This document shows, one piece after another, positions 45,263 through 60,200 of a stretch of DNA of 64,000 bases. Below the pieces are notes generated by a model. The model saw nothing but the letters and a program-made list of their open reading frames with translations. It did no database searches and was not told where the DNA came from. Source of the DNA: a virus; the IMG/VR virus record IMGVR_UViG_3300042923_000281, positions 212,979-276,978 of that record, one strand, 5' to 3'. How positions within the stretch are numbered: the stretch's first letter is position 1; every line of letters starts with the position of its first letter. The translations under genes were made by a program, and so were the position numbers.

Positions 45263-48200
45263 TGTGACTACCTCATTGAGGGTTGTTGATTTGGGGGTTG
45301 CACACAATGATAATGTATCACTGTGGAAAGTTTGACTAGCTGCCTACACGCGCGGCTGCTGCGGTCAACTTACGAAGGCCCTTACGTTCACGGGCTTCGT
45401 TGATGATCATCAGCATCTGCGATTGCAACCGGTCACCGTACATGTTCTTCTCTTCGATGAAGTTCAGTCTGGCATAAATTTGCTCGATAAGGTCGCGTTC
45501 GCTCTGACCGAAATAGCGGAAGACGCCAGTGTAGCACTGCATCATCGTTTCCAGACTGTCCACGACTTCGCCGATTGGGTTGGTCTGTGCCATGTGGTCG
45601 ATGTCTTCAACCGTCTTGGCCAGAGCACCCACTTTACGGATCAGTTCCGGGAAGCAGCATTCGAATGACCAGAACGATTGTTGACGTGGACGGGCGCTGT
45701 ACAGCTTGTTTGCCACGTTCAACATGGAGAGGCTGACGATCATGCCGTCAACGCACAGACGCTGAATAATGGCTTTCGCATCGACGTCTTCGAAGAAGGC
45801 TGGACGACCCGTCATGGCCCGGACTTCGGTGTCAAACAAGGTGAACAGTTTGGACGTGTACTTGCAATGATGCAGGACCAAGTGCGTTAAACGGTGCGGT
45901 TTGGTCAGGTTGTAGATGTCGCCATGAAACAACCGATCGTGCAGCTCTTGGCGAAACTGAACCTCATCCCACAAACCTGCGATGTCGTTATTCACGCTAT
46001 GCTCCTTTTCTATTATCCAATCATGTGTACCTTCGTCTTATCGAGGCAAGTCACCATGATGGATCTTATCACAATTGCCCTTGACAGGGTAGGTTTCGAA
46101 ATTCCGCAGGAGGTGCTCCGCTATACCTTCTCACCCACCCGCTACGACCCGTCCAAGAATGGACTGATCCGTGACTACAGTACCGGTATCAGCAACGACA
46201 CCGTGATCCGTCGTCAAGTGATCGATGCCCGCGTCATGGTGGACATCAACCTGTGTTCTGGTGTGGAACTGTTCATTCCCCTGAACGGTTGCCCAGCGAA
46301 GATGGTTGACCGCTGGACGTACGTCTACACCATCCCTAAGGAGTTGACCCAAGGCCGGTCGATCACTGTTCCTTACGGCTTGAGTTACGGACAAGGCAAC
46401 AACATGGGCCAGGCTGGCTCGTTCTCCGAAGACCGCTCGATGGTCTTGGAAGCGGCTGCTGGTTTGATCCAGTCCAACTCTGCATGGACTCAGGTGCAGT
46501 CAGCCTACTGCACGCTGGTGGCCGACAACGTCGTCGAAGTCACCAACATGAGCCGTGTGCCCGGTATCAGTTACTTGCGCTGCTTGGTCAGCCATGAACC
46601 GAACCTTGCGAACATCCCTCCACACTACGCAGACAAGTTCACCGAACTGGTGATCCTGGCTGTGAAGGCGTACATCTACACCCGGACTATCATTCCATTG
46701 GATGAAGGTGCAATCCGAGGTGGTGCGTCGTTGGGTCGGATTCGTGAGATCGTCGATTCGTTTGCCGATGCCAACCAGATGTATAAGGAGTTCCTCAAGG
46801 ACAACTGGCGTAAGTCGGGCGTCATGTCGAACCGGGCACAGCATCAACGGCTGTTGCGCTATACAGTAGGCTCACGCCGTTAAGAATGACCAGAAACAAA
46901 GAAAAAAGAAAGGGGAGCCGTTGGGCTCCTCTCTCTATTTCGTTTAGGCTGCTTCGCGCAGTTCTACACGGTCGATGTGACCCGGGCAGAGTGGGTTGCG
47001 TTTCTGACCTTCGTTGTAATCTTCAACGCCAGTCATGACGTCGCCGAACGGTTTGATCAACCCGCCTACTGACCAAGTCGACAGGTGTGGACGACCTTCG
47101 TCATCCAGGTAGATCGAGTTGACGCTGAAGTAGGAGACACGACCGTAGAGGGCGACGACTTCTTCTTTGCCACCTGCCTTGTGGACACCCACAGCGCAGA
47201 TGGTTTCCAGGCCACGCTTTGGATCGTGGTTGTCGATGATCTTGAAACCGGCAGCTTTAACGGCTTCGATGATTTGTGCTGGGGTGGCTTTAGTAGTCAT
47301 GGTGTTGCTCCTGATGCAAGGGTTAGGGTTTTGTGTTGCGGTGGATTATTCGGACAGCTTGCGGATCGTGGTACCGATGACCCAGCCGAGTGCAGCAGCT
47401 ACGCCGATCTTGGCAGCGAAGATGCCGAGGTGACCAGCGGTGGAACGGACTACGGCTTTACCAGTTTGTGCAGTTTGCATGGTGATCTCCATTGATCGTG
47501 GTTGGTATCTCATCACTACAATGTATTGTTGAAAAGAATTCGAATCACATTTCGACACGGCATAAAGGCGGGGATGATCCCCCGCCCTATGTCAGATGTT
47601 GTAATCCTCAGCCGCTTGCAATGCTTCTTTAACCGTCAGACTGGGTTGGTTTGGCGATGAAAGCGCTACCCGCCGGACGGCGTAATACATCCCGCCCATC
47701 AGGTCACGTAGCTGCTGGCAGATAAGACTGCTCTCATGCCATTCCGATTCAGCGGACAAGGTCAGCTCATGGGCCTGTGCCACAATTTCCCCGAACACCT
47801 TCTCTGCCACTAACCGACGATCTTTGTCAGTCACGAACGTCGGATGGGACGGATTAGCGAGGATCTCATTGAAGAGTGCCTCACTGGTGATCCCGATAAT
47901 CTTTCTCACGGTGACTGGGTAAGCTGCTTCGGCGTTATCACCTTGACGCCCCGCGATAAACGAGACAGCTACCCCGAGCCAGCAGATGTTATCGTGGTGC
48001 CAATTGGGGTCTTTGGCTACCGGTTCCAAGATAGTGCAGAGAGTGACGATGTGGTGGTTCAACGGTGTGGCAAGGATCATGGACAGTTCCTGTTAGAGCT
48101 TCTGGGGTTTGTAACGGTACCCAGAGGCATGCGCGAGATGGATGAGGTACATCAGGTGGAAGAAATAGATGGTGGCAGCACAGGCAACCTTGGGGAAGAC

Positions 48201-51200
48201 CGCACACAGGAAGAACAGGATCGTGAAGATCCCTATCAGCCCGCTCAGGTCCTTTTGGGCCATTCCGTGCAGCACCATGGCGTAACCAATACCGTTCTCC
48301 TTCATGGAGCCTTTGAGGGTCCTGTAGACACGGTAGTGGTCAACGTACGGGACGAGTAGGAAGATCAAGAACCCTACTACAAACGCCCACTCAACGAAAC
48401 TCGTGATCGCCTTCAGAGTTATCATCGTCTGCATCCTTAATCATACCCAGGTATTCAGCCAGTTCTTTCATCTTGCCTTCGACACTGACTTTCACGTTGC
48501 CGTTGTCAGCGACCAAGACAGGGATGCTGTCCGTCGCGTCTTCCGGTTTGCCTTTGTAGTAGAAGAGGATCTGTGCAGGCATGCCATCCGGTACAGGATC
48601 TTCTTTCACAATCCCGTTAACGAACGACTCAGCCGAATACGACAGGGTCTTCGGGATGGTCTGGACGGCGTAGCCCAGATTGACCAATGCACCGGCGGCG
48701 TCTTGGACGTTCTCATCCCAGTCTTCGATCATCAGACCGACCACCGGGGCTTTGGGCTCACCGTGGGGCGAGAGGGTTTCTTCAAGTGATGCAAAGATGT
48801 TCATGGACTCACCATTTGAATGCAGGAGGAGGGTTCAACGAGAGCATGTCCGCTGACAGGCCTTTGAGCTTGGCGTATTCACCAAAACCGATCTTGTTGA
48901 TCGAGTACGGCTTGACGTCAGACCACTGACCATGGACTTCAGGCGAAGGCCCGTCGATCATCCAATAGCCTTTGTCCAACTTCACGTCCCCGCCGAACAA
49001 CACACCGCCTTCCCGTTGGACATCCACCAACAGCTTGACCATGTACTGAGGATCTTTCCCCGTCTGAGGCAACATCTTCAGCTCAGCGTAGAACATCTTG
49101 GCGACGATGTTACCCTTGTACTCCCGGGTTTGGGGAGAGTAGGTCACCAGCCAGTGTTCATTACTCTGGTCCACGTCAAACAGTTGCTTCTTATTCGGCT
49201 TGATGGCGTACTCGTACGGGATGTCGTAGAGGTACCATCCATTCTTGTGGCGCTTACCGTCGTAGTTAGGCCACGTGATGTCACCCCAGGCAGCAACGTA
49301 CCCAATGAAGCACCCCATGATGCTAGGGGCTACAGAGACACGAGGCACCGAGATGTTTTCTTTCTGAGCAGCGCGACGAGTGACGTAAGGAGTGAACTTC
49401 TTGATCTCCCCATCGAGCGACATGTGGAACATAGGGCCTGCATCCTCAGCAGAGACGAACTCCACTGCCTTACGGATAGCAGTAGGCTGTAGGTCCAGCC
49501 ATTGCTTGATAGCGTCTGCACTCATGGCAGTATCCTGACGATTGTTCTATACACTACCTAACAATCAAAATAAAAAACGCCAGCTAAGCTGACTGATTGT
49601 AGGCCCTTTTAGTTTTTCACTATGAAATCAGACATATAGAGTGAGTACGTTTTGCCGGTATCTAGTATAGGTGAGGCTTCGCCTCACTAGAACAGCTCAT
49701 TGCGTCGTCTATCCTCCGGTCAGTAACCTTCCCTCCAGACAGCCACCACAACGGCAGACCATTCCCTTCCTATCCCAACCCCCAGACTAATTCCTCACTC
49801 CGTTCGTCATTAGTCTTGCCCCCTTCCCTTTCCTTCCCAAGAAGTTGACAAGCCTTGCATACTATACATAGCCCCGTTTAAGAAAAGAAAAGAGCAGGGG
49901 GTGACCCTGCTCCTATGTCCGCTAGTGCACTACCGCCCGTTCCATTGGGATGGTAGACATTAGCGTGTAGATCTCCGAACTGTCGAACACATCGGTGACG
50001 TTACGGTAGACACAGATCCCCGTGTCCTTGTCAGTCAAGCGCACTGCCACAGCACCGTCGTTAGCGTACTGACCGTATTTGATCCCCTCATCATCCAGTC
50101 GGTCAAAGATGTCTTGACGGACCGAACTCATGATGAGCACTGTCTCCTGAGCCGTAAGCTTCTTCATCCCCACACAAGGAATGCCGACTACCAAGGCAGC
50201 CACCGAATCAACCAACTTACCGATCTGCTTACGGAACTCGTGCTTCTCACTGGGGAGCATGTCATCGAATTTACCAGACTGCTGGAAAGCGACCAGAGCT
50301 TTGAACTCTCGAACCAGTTGCTCGAACGTTTGTTCCATTTGACATTCCTGCAAAAAAAGATCCTTATCACACCAGACGCTCAAGAGCGAAGGGGATGGCA
50401 CACGACTGGATTGGGGGTCGTGATAAGGATCAATGGGGTGTGTAGGGTTATACCGCAAAGCTGACGTAGTACGACGTCGACATTTCGATGTTGTCGATGT
50501 TGTCCTTGCTCGGCTCCTTGAAGATCTTCCAGGACTCGTTGGTCATCGGGTCATTGAGGTGACCGATCAGACGCTTGTTGCCCAAGTCCACCATGCGAGT
50601 GCGTTCACGAATCGCTGCACGCATTTGAGGTTCGTTCAACCCGATGGTCACCAGCCCGCGACCCTTTTCAAAGGTCACGATGGCGCCAGTGGATTCGATG
50701 ATGTCGAACTTCTGGTTCAGGGTGCCTTCTTCGTGGGCGGTACGCAGCTCGTCACGGATCAGGATGAAGGCCGGGTGTTCCAGAACGGTGTCTTGGAACT
50801 CGGACTGCACCTTGCACCAGTGAGTGGCTTCGAGCAGGGAGAACATGCGACCGAAGAGAGTGCCTTCAGCTTGTTTGTGCTGGCTGATGTCAGCGACGTT
50901 TCGAGACACGACGCGAACAGTGCCAACAGTACCAGTGAAGTTGTTATCTTCCTTCGCCATGAGTTGCTCCAGGGCAGTGTCATCAAGATGTACTTGGGTA
51001 ACGTCTGATTGTTGTTGGGTCAATGCGTTCATTGGGAGACTCCAGATTCGTTAGTCGTTTGGTTAATGGTTCTAGCTCACCTGTTTAATGTATTACTGAA
51101 ATTATTTCGAATTGACCTGAAACGACAGCGTATCGCTATGAAACTTCGACTACTCTGTCCAACAGGATACCAGTTATGTCAACCCCGGCTCCTAATGTGA

Positions 51201-54200
51201 AGTCGTTGTTCGAGGAGGCTACTAAGCACCTGACCATCGACCGCAAGTTCCTCCACAAGCTCCAAGGCTACCGTCAACACTTTGCCAACAAGAACGACGA
51301 TCACGTTGCGTTCTTCGGCGGACACCTCATGGGTGTACAAGATGTGCGCTTCACCAAAGCCGATCGTCTCGAATGGCTCAGCGGTGTACTCGACATCGAC
51401 GATGTCACGTTGCAAGAAGACCTGCTGACTCTGAGCACCCTCGTGCCCGACCCGAACAAGGTCCGCTTCGTATCCACAGACGTGATGAACCTCTCGTGTC
51501 TGTGGTTGGTCCATGCCATCTTCAATGCGCCTGGCCTGACTGACAAGGAAAAGCACCAAGGCATGATCGACGCCTTGCTCGTCCTTGAGTACAAGTTCAT
51601 CACCTCGATCTTGGCATACTGGTTCCCCAACCGTGCCGATGAAGCAGTGGCCACCGCCACCTACGCTCGCCTTCCGAAGAAGTTCAAACTCAAGGAAGTG
51701 GGGTCGTGGGGTGCATTGTTGGTGTACCGTGCTGAAGCCACCGTCAATGCAGCGTCGCCTCACTTCAAACTGAAGACGTTCCAGAAGTTCGACGACGACT
51801 ACGACATCATCTACATGGTCAACGACATTCAGGGCCGAATCAAAGGCTACCTGAAGAACATCCGTGACGTGTTCGAGATCGTCCGTAAAGACCCTACCGC
51901 CCTGATCCGTACCAACAGCAACACCACGGTGAACATGGACGGTGAGGTGGTCGTCAAGAACAAGAAGAACGTGTACTCCACGTATCGGCGTTACATTGAC
52001 GAGGTCATGACAGACCGTCAGAGCTTCATCATCCCGGAACTCACCGAGATCGTGGCGGGCTGCATGCCGAAGCTGCCGCTGCACAACATGATGCAGTGCC
52101 TTGAGTACATGACGCGTCACTCGTCTAAGCTCAAGGGTGACCCGGACGTGGCCAAACTGGTGGACTTGACACTGGAGCACCTGTTCGACTACATCGCCAC
52201 CAACCGCAACACGATCAACGTTCGGGACATTCCTGGACTGCTCACCAAACTGTGCAATCTGTACAAAGCGTCGCGGGCTAACAATGACCTGTTGCTGGGC
52301 ATGCGCGAAGTCGGTGAGAAACTGGTGCGTAAAGCAGTAAAAACCAAGAACGACAACTTGGTCATGTCGATCCGTACTGGTGCCATTCTGTATCTGGTGG
52401 CCCGTACCATCACCATGAACTACTACCGCAAGAGTTAAAGCGACTCAACATACAGGGCGGGGTGATCCCCCGCCCCTTATGCCGCATCACCGAATCACGT
52501 AGTTGTTACCCGGTACTCTGAACGTCTTGCGATGACCCATGTTGAGGTTCAATGGACGGTCAACATCCAAGGCTCGACCAGGACCGAAGTTCCGGTTAGC
52601 GATGTTGAGTTTCTCACGGCTACTCTCCCTGATTTGGTCAAGGGACATCGTGCCTTCCATTTCAAACTCGTCGGTCACTTGGAGCAAGAGCAGTTCCAAG
52701 CGGTGCTGTAGCTTCATCCGTTCGAACGTGTTGCGTTCTTGACCAATGCGCTCACCCAGTTGAGTGACTTCATCACGGACAGCTTGCTGTTGGTCATAAC
52801 GGCGCTGTTCTTCCCACGAGAGCTTGTGTTCGGCTTCGTAGATACGACGCTTCACTTCGCTCAAGGTGATGCCGTAGTGTTCAAGGTTACGGCCATAGGT
52901 CAGGAACCAGTGGCAGAGCAACCAGCTGATAACGTGGTCATCGTGGCCCGAGGCGTCGTGGTCGATTCGACCATTACGTTCTACGAGGCGAGACAACTCA
53001 CTCTGGAGTTTGGCGTCACGTACCACCGCACCGGTCTTCTTGGCTGCTTCTTGCAGCACCGGACCGTAGATGATTTCACGCAACTGCGAGTTGGTTGGGA
53101 AACCGAAGTACTTCCGGTACGACCGGTAGTTGTCTCGGTCGCCAATGTATTCATGGTACCGTTTACGGTCCTCAGGCGACGAATCCTTGGCATCCACGAG
53201 TGTGGAGTAGATGCGCTTGGCCGGGTCGATCTTGAACGTCGGCATGGTGAGGAGCAGGGTGTCGAGGATACCGATCCAGGTGGATTTTGATTCAGGTACC
53301 ATCGTGAGTTTCGGGAAGCGGACCAACAGTTTACCCACCCACATGGCAAAGGCCGTGAGGTTAGAGTCGTTGACTGTCCACGCACCGACGACTTCCAGCG
53401 TACTGTTGTCGACAATGACCCCGGTGATGTTGTCTCGGCCCACGGCGTTGGAGGTATCCATGCCCATGGTGAGTTCGCGATTGAGAATGCCTTGTTGCAC
53501 TTCCCATTCTGGAATGTACCAGCGAATGGAATAGTTCTCCTGCTTGTCGATCTCCAAGTACATCGGTTTCACGACGCTCGAGTGGATCTTACGCAGGGTG
53601 TCCTTGGACAATGGGTTACGGGCGTTACCCGAGGTCCATTCGTTCAAGTAATCTCGACGGACGTTGTCACCGGTCTGACGGGATTCAGCGATCTTCTGAC
53701 GCAGCCACGCATCGGTCTTGCCGAGCTGTTTGTGGTTGAACGTACCGTTGATGAGGATCGCGTCTTTGTTACGGCACTGCTTACGCACCACATCGTACAG
53801 ATGCTCGGTGTTGTTGCAGTCGTAGAAGTGATCGTTCCACTCGGCTCCACCGGTCATCAGGTCGTAAGCGTAAGCGCCTTCGTCCGTGTCCAGTTCGCCA
53901 GCCGTTGTGGTGAAGATGTTACCGTACGGCAAGCCGTTGCGCGCTGCTTCTTCACGTGCTGCACCACCACCTGCCAGCATAACGCCGAGGGAGATGTGCA
54001 CGTTCTTCAGGAACGCGATTTCGTCCGTGTGGGAGTGCGGGGTGGTCAGACCACGACCCAGGTTACGTGCCGCTTCCTCGTCCTTTTGAGGAATGTACAC
54101 CACCATGCGGTTACCCTGAGACATGTTGGTGAATTCTTTCTGGTTGTCCGTGTCCTTCTTGACAATGTTGACCAGATACTTCGGCAGCAAACCACGCAGC

Positions 54201-57200
54201 TTCTTGAGACGGGCGATGTGTTCTTTAAACAAGTCACCCTTGGTGAACAAGTTGGAACGGGAGTTCCGTGCCCCGAACATCTGGTACCATACCGAGATGC
54301 CGTCGGAGTTCAACGACTTACCGGTCTGACGAATCTGCACCAGGAAGTAGTCGATGTGGTTCAGGAAGCTCCACCACAGTGAGATGTTACCTCGGTTAGC
54401 CTGAAGGACAACCGGCGTATCACCAGCGGCAGGTGGTACACGCATGACTTCACGGATGAAGTACCACGGGTTGAACGTGCACTCCACCTTGATCTTGAGC
54501 TTCATTTCCTCAGTGAGGAACGGGTCGTAGGGATCGACGCCCTGAAGGTCAGGCTGCATCAGTGCGAGCATGAACAGGTGGTTCTCTACGCCCATGTGTT
54601 TCAACAGGGCTGAGAACTCGAGGAATGAGGTGTTGGTGGTCTTTGTATCCCAGATGGCCGTGGGGTATCGGTCCCAGTCGGGCTTAAAGAGGATCGTTTC
54701 CATGACTGTTCCTTGACAGGACAACATACGGAACACAGGACTGCCGGGGATCACCCCAGCAGCCCCATGCACCAATCAGTTGCTTTGCTCGACGGCCAAG
54801 CCAGTTACGCCCAGTTGAAGCTGAGCGTTTGCGGTTTCCCGAATCCATCGAATGTAGATGGTCTCGCCGACTTTGACGTCGTTGAGGATCGGGAACTCTT
54901 GATTCCACTGGGTCACAGCGAACGGGTACTCACGCGTCTTCGTCTGAATCACGAAGTGCGTAGGTTCGAGTGCTTGGATCTCACTGGTATCGTCGAACAA
55001 ATGGTTGAGTGGGTAGTAAACCTTGTTGAGCCAGCCGTCCAGATCTGTAGCCCCCGCTTTCAGATCCAAGTACGACAGGTTGACGTTGACGAAGCGGTTC
55101 TTGGCAATGACGCCAGCGCCGAAGAACTTCTCTTGCGACGGATCGCACTTGACCTGCCACTTGTCGCCTTTCTCCGAACCGGGCTTCATCAAAGCAAACT
55201 CGGCAGATTGGACGAACTTGTGTTCAGGGAAGATCGGGTCAACGTTACTGAGCAGTACGCCGAACTTCAGGCGCTGACGGGACACGTAGTCCTTGCCATC
55301 GAACGCCACTTCGTTGTCTGGGGTCTCGACAACCGAACGCGGTACACGGTAGTACTGGTCGCGATCGACATTGAAGAGCCAGAAATCCAGATCATACCGC
55401 GACGCTGGATCGTTCCAGGTCGGGAATGCGTACAGACGCACACTATAAGCATTGTCTGCCGCGATTGCTTTGATCGTGAACGGCTCGGTAATGAAGCCAT
55501 TCTCGGTAATCCCGTGTTCCAGGGAGAACTCTTGATCGGACAATTTGTACGACAGGGTCAGCTTGTGAGCGTAGGTCTGGATCGTCGGGGAATACCACCG
55601 CAGCCCGTGCAACGACATCTTGCCAGTGCCATCGAGTACCACTGGGATCTCGAGTTCTTCACCCGTGTTGTACCGCACCACGCCGGTCATGACCACAGTC
55701 TTGAGGTCGACGTTGATAGGTACCACGAGTTGGCTCGAGTCCGCTTCGGACAGGTACGGGCTTTTCAGACCGATGGAACGGATCTGTTTACGACCCGCTG
55801 CCGTACGACGCACCAGCGTAGTGTTTTCCACCAGCATGGTCGAATGGCTCAGGGCGTTACCCACGGCGTTGTACAGCACAACCGTGACCACTTCACCGTT
55901 GGACAGCTTACGGTTCGTGTTGCCCGCCTTAGGCGCCCAGATAGCCCAGTTGTTCAGCTCATCGTGGCCCACATGTTCCAACCCGATGTTCTCGTTCTCG
56001 TACTCGCCCGAAGGAGAATAAGAAGCCGAGATCAAGATACCGTTGTCGGTCTTGTCCGTGCCGAGGAAGACCTTGTAGTGGTCAGCGTCCGAACGGTACA
56101 GGTGGAGACGCCCGTCGATCTGCATCGAGTAAGGCATCTGACGGGTGTCGATGTACACGCGCCATGTTTCCGATTGCGAACCGGTACCGACGCCCAGCAA
56201 CTGGTCGACGATCACGTTGTTCTCGGTGGTGATTGGCAACTTCCACGGAATGAAGGTGCATTTGCCGGTGGAGATGTCGATCGTGGTCACCAGATACCAG
56301 CCTGAGGTCAGGTCAAGGATCAAGTCATCCACGTTGGGGCAGTACAGACCAGTGCCTGGCTTGCCCGTGAAGATCTGACGCATGAACCAGATTCGGGGTT
56401 CTCGTGTCAGATCGACAATACCTACCTGAGGAATGTCTTCAACAGTACTCATCTAATCATCACGGGGACCAAGTCCCCGTGCTCCTGAGGTTAATCGATT
56501 GGCAGGTGGTCAATGACGATAGAACGGGTGATGTCGATCTTGTCGTTCAGCATCACCTTGATCGCCCGAGCCAGGAAGTTGTACTGGTAGATCGGGAGAG
56601 CGAAGGTCGTGTTGCGCTCATGGGCCTCAATGGCCACGTAACGCTCATCGAACCCTTTGGTGGTCGGCTCGTACTTGAGCAACCACTCGTACCCTTTACA
56701 CCACGTCCGCACATCCACGTCACTGTAGTACTCAGTCAGCGGGATCTGGTCAAAGTACCCACTGATCAAGTCGTGCATCAACTTGCCCACGAAGGGACTG
56801 TACACGGAATGACGGAAGGGGATCAGGTTGACCTCTTGTGGAGGGACCTCACCCGCACGGATGGTCATGTAGTCTTCGATCTGCTGATCAGTGGCTTCCG
56901 CCACCTTACGCATGTCGTACGCATCCTGATACGTCACTCCCCGCAAAGGGATCAACGGCTCAGTGACCTGATACGGAGCACCGTTGCGCACATTCTTCAG
57001 AGTGACTTCTGGACGGTCTTCTGCCCAGCTCAACTCATCACGGCTCCAGATGCGACCATCGGCAATGACACGAATGACCTTGTCATCGCGCAGGTTCCAA
57101 CGGTTGTTACGGCTGAGCAGACCATTCTCCACAAACCCGTACTCCGACTCTTTGACCCGCGACATGTCGGGGTTGCAGAAGCCAGTGTGACGGATGGTGA

Positions 57201-60200
57201 TGATGTTCTTCGTGCCAACCTGATTACGGTACTGACGGTTGATGATCATGATCTCTTTATCGACCATGAACCAATCCAGCTTCTCGACCAAAGGATGGCC
57301 GTTCAACCAGATCTCCAGCAACCCGGCCGGGATCTCAACCAAACCCGTGTAGAGCACGCCGTCAATGCGGATCTCTTTCACGTTCAAGCTGAACCGCAAC
57401 AGACCGTCTGCGTAATCCAACTCAAGGCTGTAGGTCAGGAACGAATCATCGAACTTCACCGCGGTGTAGAACTGCTGCGGGTTGACCTTCCACACCACTT
57501 CCCCATTGATGAGGTCGTAATGCGTGGTCTTGTCGGTGACGTCGATCCAATCGCCGGTAGGTAGTGCATTGTCAATCGGGCACACGTAGCAACGGTAGGT
57601 CAGCCCCGCTTTTACCTTGGCGTTCTTTCCGTAGACCGTGGTCAGTACGTCAGTCCCTCGGCCCACGATGCCTTCAATGTAACGGCACGCTTCAGCACGA
57701 GGCACGTAGTTCTGCACGTTCTGGTTCAAGTACCAGCCCAACAGACGACCGGAGCCGTCGTATTCGTAGACCGTGCTTTCACCCCGCAGACCAAATGGCA
57801 ATTCAGTCCAGGCCTTTGGTGAGGTGATCTTCTGCGGCGTGTCCGCCACGATACGGGTGATGGTGTTGTAGCCGTAAGCTTCTTCCACCATCTCACGAGT
57901 GATCGTTCCCGAACGACTGCGCATCAAAGCAGGATACTGAGACTTCTCCAGCTCCTCGATACGCCACACGTCCACCACGGCCTCAGTGCCGATGACCGCA
58001 CCCAGCCATTCACTGTCTTTGAGCTTGTACAGCTCTCGGATGTGATGGGCTTCACTCATCAGTTCGCGATCTAGCCCCGAACGACGAATGAACATCTGCA
58101 CGGTAATCTGGTTGTTGACTGCCCAGTTGGGGTTCTGGTTCAAGAAGCGGTCCACTTGAGCCGTCGGGATCGAATAGTCGCGATGGGTGACCATGCGCAA
58201 CGAATCCTCGGTGTTCTTGTGGTAGTACACGCCCTTGTGAATGTACGGGGTCTTCTTGTACATCAAGAAGATGTCCTGGTCATCGCGGTACCAGATCAGG
58301 TCGTCGTTGTTGGTCTTTGGATGAAGCAAGTACTTCTGCTTCTGATCCAGTTCCGACAAGAAGACCGGCAGGTCCTTGACTTCGAACTCTTCCACCCGTA
58401 CCACCGAGCTGTCCCGCACGATCTCAACGAGATCCCCAACCTTCAGGGTGCTCACGTTGAGTTCATTGACCCGCCAGCCATTGACAAAGGCAAAGCAGTA
58501 GCCGGTCTTCAAACGCATGTCCCGCAGCTTGAACGTCAGGGCGTTGATCTGCGAACTGCTCAGCGGTTTGCCGTAGTGGTACTCAATGCCTTCATACGGA
58601 TCGTTCATGTCGTCCCGATCAAAGAAAGCATTGCTGTAGAACCGCACGTAGATGTTCTCGTAACCGAAGTCACCGATCACCAACAGGTTCTCTACCGCGA
58701 TCACAAGGTTGCCATCGTCGGTATAAAGGAAGTAAGCCAGACGACGAGGAATCATCAGGCCACGTTCACTGTAGATGTCGATCAGCAAGACGGAATCCAC
58801 CATCTGGCTGCTCACGGCTGTCCACGTGTTTCGTTTCAGGTCAAGGTCCAGATTGCTCAGGGCGATGTTACCAAATTGGAACACATGGTAGCGTTCTTTT
58901 GCAGTCGGGAGATTGAAGCGCGTCCATAGCACCTCAATACTTCCCCGAGCCCCGACTTTAGGGCTGATGCGTGCAGGACGAAGGATGTGCTGCCGGTCCT
59001 GCTCCGGCGCACACCACACGTTCTTGTACGCATGGTTGATCAGAAAATCATCGGAGGTCATGACACTCGCCCTTTTGAGTAATCAGTCATTACCTGCGAT
59101 GATCTCATCCAGGTACTTGCTGAAGGTGGTCTTCATTGGCGTTTCGCCAGCCGGGCTGACTTCGTACAGGTTGCCCCGGGAGTCAGCAGCAATGAACACC
59201 GAGTCCACGCCCACGCTTTCGATCACGTACAGGCCTTTGGTCTTGAAGTACTTGCTGATTTCTTTCGTCCCAGCAACCACGTCGAGGTGACCGGCTTTAT
59301 CGCCGAGACCGTAGATCTCGTGACTGCCGATGGCCAGTACGCCGAACTTCTTGAGGAAGGCCACGTAGTCCGGTGCGAACTTCACACCCAGCTCTTTCTG
59401 AGCCAGATCGATCTCGCCTTGCAGTGGTGGCTTGCCGCCTTCGAAGGATTCGGTGGAGACGGTCAGTTGACGCATCTTGCCAGCCAGGGTTTCCATCGAC
59501 TTGACGAACGAACTCATGCCGGCTTCGTTCAAGCCTAGCTTCTGCACGAGCAAGCCCAGGCTGTTACGACGCCACACTTTGGTGTTCGCCGCAGCTTCAA
59601 CCAACGACAGGAAGACCGGTGGATATTCCAGAGCCACGCCACACAGTTCTTCAGCGCCCCAGCCGAACCACGAACGGTTCAGACCCATGACGATAAAGCC
59701 TGCGTTCACCTGCACGATGCGGGTGTTCGAGGAGAAGTGTGCACGCAGAACCGAAACGTAATCTTCCAGCAACGCCATGTAGTTGGAGCTTTCCACTACA
59801 CTCTGGATGATCTGGATCGGATGACGCGTCCAGCGCTGAATCAACTTCATTGCGGTAGCTTTACCATGTGCCGACAGTACTTCGTCTGCACCATAAAACT
59901 GATGGATGTAAAAAAGTCCCGTAATGATCTGAATCTCGCGCGCTGCCACTTCGTCGACGCCGAGCTTGCTTGTGATGAGGCCGGCTACCCAAGAGATGTA
60001 CACTTGAGGAGCCAAATCACCCACTCGCAGGAAATCATCTCGGACTGAGAGGTCTTTAACCCACAGCGCAGTCAGCTCACCCACGCGGACGATAAAGTCT
60101 GCTTGGGTTTGGTTTGTGATAACGAAGCCCGAGGGCGAACGCTTTTCTTCACGCATGAACGACCGGCCGTCACTGAACACGACGCCGTTCTCGTTCAACT